NCBI GenBank assembly: GCA_965230755.1
Contig: CBDDLT010000003.1
Span: 248,001-312,000, forward strand
Source: DATFJT01 sp965230755
Lineage (GTDB): Bacteria > Bacteroidota > Bacteroidia > Chitinophagales > Saprospiraceae
Reading direction: 5' to 3'
Length of the DNA stretch: 64,000 bases
The position numbers and the translations under genes were made by a program. Under the pieces are notes generated by a model, which saw nothing but the letters and a program-made list of their open reading frames with translations, was not told the origin of the DNA and searched no databases. Of this stretch, positions 60,152-64,000 are shown one piece after another; the first letter of the stretch is position 1; the number at the start of each line of letters is the position of its first letter.

Positions 60152-61195
60152 TTACCTAAGTGTTAATTTTTTCAAAATATCCTTTATAAGACTTGGGCCG
60201 TAGTAGATCATTCCGGAGTAAACTTGGATCAAATCAGCACCCATTTTTAGCTTTTCTTCCGCCTTATTAGGATGGTCTATCCCTCCAACTCCGATAAGAC
60301 CAATATTGGGATCGATCAGTTGAGATACCGTCCTAAGTACTTCTGAAGAATACTCGTAAATCGGAAGGCCACTCAGGCCTCCAGCACCAATATTTTCCAG
60401 AGTTTTTTGATCCGTATTTAAATTTTCCCTTCGGATAGAGGTATTGCTACTAACCAATCCCGCAATCTTCAATTGATTGACCACCTCGATTACTTCCACA
60501 AGGGCTTCTCTTTCCAAATCTGGAGATATTTTTAATAAAATAGGCTTTTCGCTTTCCTTTTCTTTGTTGATATCCTGTAAGGACGATAAAATCTGCGTGA
60601 GGCTATCCTTGTTCTGCAATGCCCGTAGTCCAGGTGTATTGGGAGAACTTACATTAACTACAAAATAGTCAACATAGGGATGCAGCAAATCAAAACATTG
60701 GGTATAATCCTCCACTGCCTTTTCATTAGGAGTATCCTTATTCTTCCCAATATTACCTCCGATAATATAACCATCCGGATTTTTGAATTTTTTGAGCCTC
60801 TCGACCAATGCTCTAACACCTTCATTGTTGAACCCCATTCTATTGATAAGGGCCTGATCTTTTTTTAGTCTGAAAAGTCTTGGTTTAGGATTTCCTCCTT
60901 GAGGTCTAGGCGTGACTGTGCCCAGTTCTACAAATCCGAAACCCATGGCTCCAAGAACATCCAGATACTTACCATCCTTATCGAAACCTGCCGCTAAACC
61001 GACGGGATTTTTGAATTTTAGTCCAAAGACCTCCCTTTCAAGACTGGGATGTTCAAATTTCAAGCCTTTTCTAATAAGATTGGAAACCAAGGGAATTTTA
61101 AGCAATAAGCCAAATGCACCCATGGCCAAATGATGCGCACGTTCAGCAGAAAAGAGAAATAGTAATGGCTGTGTAATCTGATATAATAGCTTCAT
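60152..61195 (-). CDS. pyrD: Quinone-dependent dihydroorotate dehydrogenase
   Basis: 347 residues. It oxidises dihydroorotate to orotate in pyrimidine synthesis, passing electrons to quinone. The N-terminal helical segment (LYQITQPLLFLFSAERAHHLAM) is the membrane-associating part of class 2 enzymes. The FMN site has FKNPVGLAAGFDKDG, and VVNVSSPNTPGLRALQ contains the catalytic Ser. It overlaps the crp-like stop by 1 base (TAATG). Confidence 0.95.
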   Translation of the reverse strand: MKLLYQITQPLLFLFSAERAHHLAMGAFGLLLKIPLVSNLIRKGLKFEHPSLEREVFGLKFKNPVGLAAGFDKDGKYLDVLGAMGFGFVELGTVTPRPQGGNPKPRLFRLKKDQALINRMGFNNEGVRALVERLKKFKNPDGYIIGGNIGKNKDTPNEKAVEDYTQCFDLLHPYVDYFVVNVSSPNTPGLRALQNKDSLTQILSSLQDINKEKESEKPILLKISPDLEREALVEVIEVVNQLKIAGLVSSNTSIRRENLNTDQKTLENIGAGGLSGLPIYEYSSEVLRTVSQLIDPNIGLIGVGGIDHPNKAEEKLKMGADLIQVYSGMIYYGPSLIKDILKKLTLR

Positions 61196-61893
61196 TAAAC
61201 GGCCAAGCTATTTTTAAGCATATCCAAATCTCTCACCAATAGCCTCCTTCTATCAAAAGTGATGAGGTTATCAGTTTTTAATTCGTTGAGCACTGTTGTC
61301 ACTGTTTGCCTTGACGTTGCAGTTAGGTTAGCGATTTCTTGATGAGTCAGAAATCTTCTCACCACCCACTCAAATCCCACTCTCTGGCCTTTTTCTTCCA
61401 CGAGTTCTACGAGAAAATCAATAACTCTGGTTCTACTGTCCTTAAAAACCAGGTTCTCCAACCTCTTTTCCATTCTCACAATCCGTTTGGCAAAGATATT
61501 CATGATGAACCTGCTCACTCCCTCATTATTTCGCATCAGAGTCTTCATCTCCTCTTTGCTTATAATGCATAGCGAAACCGACGTCATGGCATAAGCAAAA
61601 TCTCTTCTTGTCTCTTCCTCACCGTGACCAGCTAGTTCTCCAAATAATTCTCCCGAATCTAAAATTGCTTTTGTAATCTCTCTCCCATTATCAGAAAATT
61701 GACCAATCTTTACTCGGCCATCATTAAGAAAATATATCAGGGATGCCTCATGCCCTGGCATATAGATATAATCTCCTTTGTTGTAATTGCGCATATATTT
61801 CTTATGCTCTCCCGACTTTTGTTTTTTCGGGCAAAATATCGATCCTACATCGAGGTTTTCGGTATACCATAATTTGTCCGTTGCTTGTTTCAT
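61195..61893 (-). CDS. Crp/Fnr-family transcriptional regulator
   Basis: 232 residues. A cyclic-nucleotide-type sensor domain (YMPGHEASLIYFLNDGRVKIGQFSDNGREI, with GELFGELAGHGEEETRRDF) precedes the HTH (THQEIANLTATSRQTVTTVLNELK). The ligand is unknown; N-terminal CPKKQKSG has one cysteine only. It starts 4 nt after the dnaX tau-frame stop and ends 1 base into pyrD, so dnaX-crp-pyrD is an operon. Confidence 0.9.
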   Translation of the reverse strand: MKQATDKLWYTENLDVGSIFCPKKQKSGEHKKYMRNYNKGDYIYMPGHEASLIYFLNDGRVKIGQFSDNGREITKAILDSGELFGELAGHGEEETRRDFAYAMTSVSLCIISKEEMKTLMRNNEGVSRFIMNIFAKRIVRMEKRLENLVFKDSRTRVIDFLVELVEEKGQRVGFEWVVRRFLTHQEIANLTATSRQTVTTVLNELKTDNLITFDRRRLLVRDLDMLKNSLAV

Positions 61894-61897
61894 AGTT

Positions 61898-62548
61898 TCA
61901 GTCTTCTAATCTCAAAGAAAATTTATTTATTAAGTCTTCAAAATACTTATTCTTTTCAATCATAAATTCTAGTTTCTCCTTTGAGGTAACTGGAATTTTT
62001 TCTACATCCTCTTCATTTTCCTGGGTTTCCATTATGTTAAAGCTCAGCTTCATCTGATTATTTCCCAACAAAGCTCTTATATCCTCAATTAATGCCTTTT
62101 CGTCTTGTATGCGCACTTTTGCCAATTCAGAAGGAACTTCAATGAGCACTTCTTTTCCTCCCACCAAAGAAAGTGAAGATCCTTCCAGCATTACTTTGAG
62201 TTGAGGACTTGCTTTTGTTATCGCGTAATCCATCCATTTCTCATTGAGTAGTTCATCAGAAAGTTCAACCTCATCTTCTTCTTCCGTTTCGATCGTTGAT
62301 TCGAAACTTTCGAGAGAAGTAAAATTAGACAGCCCAATACTAATTTTCTTTTTCTTCCCAACATCGCTAGGACCGACCATTTCCTTGTCAGCATCACTCG
62401 ACACTTCGTCCACAACTTCGGGTTCGGCAATTACTTTTTCCTCCGTCTCAATCAGTTTGTTTACGTCCTCGTCTTGTGCTTGAATTTCGCTTGTACTGGT
62501 GTTCAAGTCTTCTTTGGGTTTGTCCGTTAGCTCTATGCTATCATGCTT
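61898..62548 (-). CDS. dnaX: DnaX tau C-terminal extension, reached by -1 frameshift
   Basis: 216 residues in the -1 frame, with no own start expected: after the A10 run the frame reads KHDSIELTDKPKEDL, then NTSTSEIQAQDEDVN. It has acidic stretches and ends KYFEDLINKFSLRLED. Joined to the N-terminal 380 residues, it gives a tau of 596 residues, the normal DnaX length in this phylum. It contains the likely binding region for the polymerase core and DnaB. Separate annotation as an independent gene starting at the TTG at 62506 is possible but less likely. Confidence 0.8.
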   Translation of the reverse strand, partial: KHDSIELTDKPKEDLNTSTSEIQAQDEDVNKLIETEEKVIAEPEVVDEVSSDADKEMVGPSDVGKKKKISIGLSNFTSLESFESTIETEEEDEVELSDELLNEKWMDYAITKASPQLKVMLEGSSLSLVGGKEVLIEVPSELAKVRIQDEKALIEDIRALLGNNQMKLSFNIMETQENEEDVEKIPVTSKEKLEFMIEKNKYFEDLINKFSLRLED

Positions 62549-63687
62549 TTTTTTTTAGCCGCGCTAATCTCTAATTCTTGGTCCATTTTAACCAATTTTG
62601 TAGAGTAGGCAATTTTCAAAAGACACAACTCGACATGCAATCTTTTATTCTGGCTGGCTCGATAACTAAGCTCGCATTCATTAGCTAAATTCATTCCATT
62701 GAGCAAAAAATCCCTTTTGGACAGCTCACTTTGTCTTTTGAACGCAGCCTTCACTTCATCGCTGTAATCAAAATTGGATAAAGCATCGGGAAGCTGACTA
62801 AATAGCATAGTTCTGAAGTGTTGGGCCATGCCAATAATTAACTCGTGTAAATCAAAGCCCCGTTGGACCACATTTTCTACATGTCCCAGAATTCCGGATA
62901 AATTGATATTCAGGATAGCATCTGTCAAATCAATGAAAAATTGATAATCCAGTACATTCAAATGTTTAGCTACCTCTTGATGTACGAGTTGGTCGCTGCT
63001 CAAATTGGATATTCTGTCAAATATGGAGAGGGCATCTCTCATCGAACCATCAGCTTTTGAACCGATTAGCCTCAGAGACTCAACATCATAAGTTATAGAA
63101 GATTGATCAGCAATGGATCTTAATTGCGCAGTGATATCCGAAATAGAAATTCTTCTAAAATCAAATACTAAACATCGACTTAGAATAGTAGGTAGGATCT
63201 TATTCTTTTCAGTAGTGGCCATTATAAAAATGGCATGCTCCGGTGGCTCCTCTAGTGTTTTCAGGAAAGCATTGAATGCGCTCAAAGACAACATGTGAAC
63301 CTCATCTATGATGAATACCTTGTACTTTCCCTTTTGAGGTTGGTAACGGACCTGTTCTATCAGACCCCGAATATTTTCTACGCTATTGTTCGAAGCGGCA
63401 TCAAGCTCTATAATATTGAAGGAGCTATTGGTATTAAAATTTTGGCAACTCTCGCATGTTCCACAGGCTTCGAATTCTTCAGTTAGATTTTCGCAATTGA
63501 CTGTTCTCGCTAAGATTCTGGCGCAGGAAGTTTTGCCCACACCCCTTGGACCGCAGAAAAGAAAAGCATGGCCCAATCGATTGGACTTAAGGGCGTTTTT
63601 CAGTGTATCCGTCACATGATCCTGCCCCAATACCTCATCGAATTTTTGAGGTCTATACTTTCTCGCAGATACAATAAAGTTATCCAT
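62533..63687 (-). CDS. dnaX: DNA polymerase III subunit gamma (DnaX, zero frame)
   Basis: 384 residues. Clamp-loader ATPase. Walker A is GPRGVGKTS, the zinc site is in CENLTEEFEACGTCESC, and the Walker B region is VFIIDEVHMLSL; a sensor region with FNAFLKTLEEPP follows. In the zero frame it ends AAKKKSMIA after the A10 run (62547-62556 on the plus strand as T10). This is the expected length of a gamma form. A -1 slip gives tau (see previous entry). Confidence 0.95.
   Translation of the reverse strand: MDNFIVSARKYRPQKFDEVLGQDHVTDTLKNALKSNRLGHAFLFCGPRGVGKTSCARILARTVNCENLTEEFEACGTCESCQNFNTNSSFNIIELDAASNNSVENIRGLIEQVRYQPQKGKYKVFIIDEVHMLSLSAFNAFLKTLEEPPEHAIFIMATTEKNKILPTILSRCLVFDFRRISISDITAQLRSIADQSSITYDVESLRLIGSKADGSMRDALSIFDRISNLSSDQLVHQEVAKHLNVLDYQFFIDLTDAILNINLSGILGHVENVVQRGFDLHELIIGMAQHFRTMLFSQLPDALSNFDYSDEVKAAFKRQSELSKRDFLLNGMNLANECELSYRASQNKRLHVELCLLKIAYSTKLVKMDQELEISAAKKKSMIA
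62547..62556 (-). other. dnaX slippery run of ten A
   Basis: GCT AAA AAA AAA AGC on the minus strand: ten consecutive A. A -1 slip by the ribosome, or one added A from polymerase slippage, changes the frame from SMIA-stop to the tau extension. Thermus dnaX uses an A9 run and E. coli uses A AAA AAG. Confidence 0.85.
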
Positions 63688-63839
63688 AACTCTAAGTTTG
63701 CAAAAATTTTCTTTTCTTACTAATCATTGTACACTTAAATTTCTAAAGTTTGATTTGAGTTAAATGAACCCATTTTATACTTTATCCTGAGATAAATATC
63801 CCTCATTAAATAGGACAACGAATAGATGAATTTGTTGTT

Positions 63840-63847
63840 TATTTTTG
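63840..63847 (+). promoter_or_regulatory. -7-type box of nadE
   Basis: TATTTTTG, 26 nt before the ATG. No good -33 box is seen. Confidence 0.42.
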
Positions 63848-63873
63848 GGAATCGTAAGTAAAAAAACGAAAGA

Positions 63874-64000
63874 ATGAACATAGCGCTGGCACAGTTAAAC
63901 TATCATATTGGAAATTTTGAGCAAAACACTTCCAAGATAATAGAGTATATAAAGATAGCAGAAGCCAATGGGGCGGATTTGGTTTGCTTCGGTGAGTTAT
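63874..64000 (+). CDS. nadE: Glutamine-dependent NAD+ synthetase (3' end outside window)
   Basis: Only the first 42 codons are present: MNIALAQLNYHIGNFEQNTS and the segment through EANGADLVCFGEL. This is the start of the nitrilase-type glutaminase domain found at the N-terminus of long, glutamine-dependent NadE (Glu of the catalytic triad in FGEL). It uses nicotinate adenine dinucleotide, ATP and glutamine to form NAD+. Start of the ORF is clear, with divergent dnaX upstream. Confidence 0.85.
   Translation, partial: MNIALAQLNYHIGNFEQNTSKIIEYIKIAEANGADLVCFGEL

Noticed and set aside
61898..62548. Separate acidic protein gene or broken dnaX
   Set aside because: The -1 frame joins exactly at the A10 run, and the total length (596 residues) fits DnaX, so a programmed slip is more likely than a mutation.

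Overview
This is a 64 kb, AT-rich chromosomal window from a member of the Bacteroidota, most likely a gliding or marine type near the Saprospiria or Cytophagia. I infer this from several C-terminal type IX secretion (T9SS) sorting domains, promoters of the Bacteroidota form (TTG, 20 nt, TAnnTTTG), the gene order HU / TPR / mS38-like / RNase G, and abundant LamG, PKD and CHAT proteins. Genus cannot be read from the sequence.

Layout. 0-4 kb: a LolCDE/MacB-type ABC exporter (two permeases, one ATPase) and a secreted M23 peptidase. 4-6 kb: an ECF sigma factor with a membrane partner. 6-13 kb: housekeeping genes pth, glycosyltransferase, RNase G, a 31-residue mS38/bS22-like protein, TPR protein, HU, yicC, gmk, apaG, RidA. 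13-31 kb: an accessory, mostly exported block with a TlpA-like thioredoxin protein, a LamG pseudogene, two T9SS proteins, a matrixin-type metalloprotease lipoprotein, a TPR-CHAT lipoprotein translationally coupled to a PKD/T9SS protein, and a divergent sigma factor with a TM-TPR partner. A GTCACA box lies in the same orientation upstream of every transcription unit from 15.9 to 27.9 kb. A small-RNA-like double hairpin sits between the divergent units. 31-38 kb: tRNA-Lys, RNase Z, STAS protein, clpC, and infC-rpmI-rplT with a strong terminator. 38-50 kb: exported proteins of unknown function, a propeller lipoprotein, serine hydrolase, GNAT, HxlR regulator, and a Dna2-like nuclease-helicase paired with a transglutaminase-like protein. 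50-54 kb: queE, Smr protein, pssA, gmhB, gmhA. 53.8-55.2 kb: an intact IS3-family element with 3-bp target duplication. 55-64 kb: queA, DUF2795, cmk, marC, RidA, trpS, then the reverse-strand operon dnaX-crp-pyrD plus a 36-residue membrane peptide, and the start of nadE.

Most interesting points. (1) The 16-29 kb block looks like a sigma-factor-controlled regulon of exported proteins with an extracytoplasmic CHAT protease. (2) dnaX carries a run of ten A residues at which a -1 slip joins its 384-residue frame to a further 216 codons, giving predicted gamma and tau forms. (3) The IS3 element has a canonical A AAA AAG slippery site and a duplicated left end. (4) Two small genes (31 and 36 residues) are easily missed.

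All calls rest on reading the sequence and on knowledge of the families. No database search was run.
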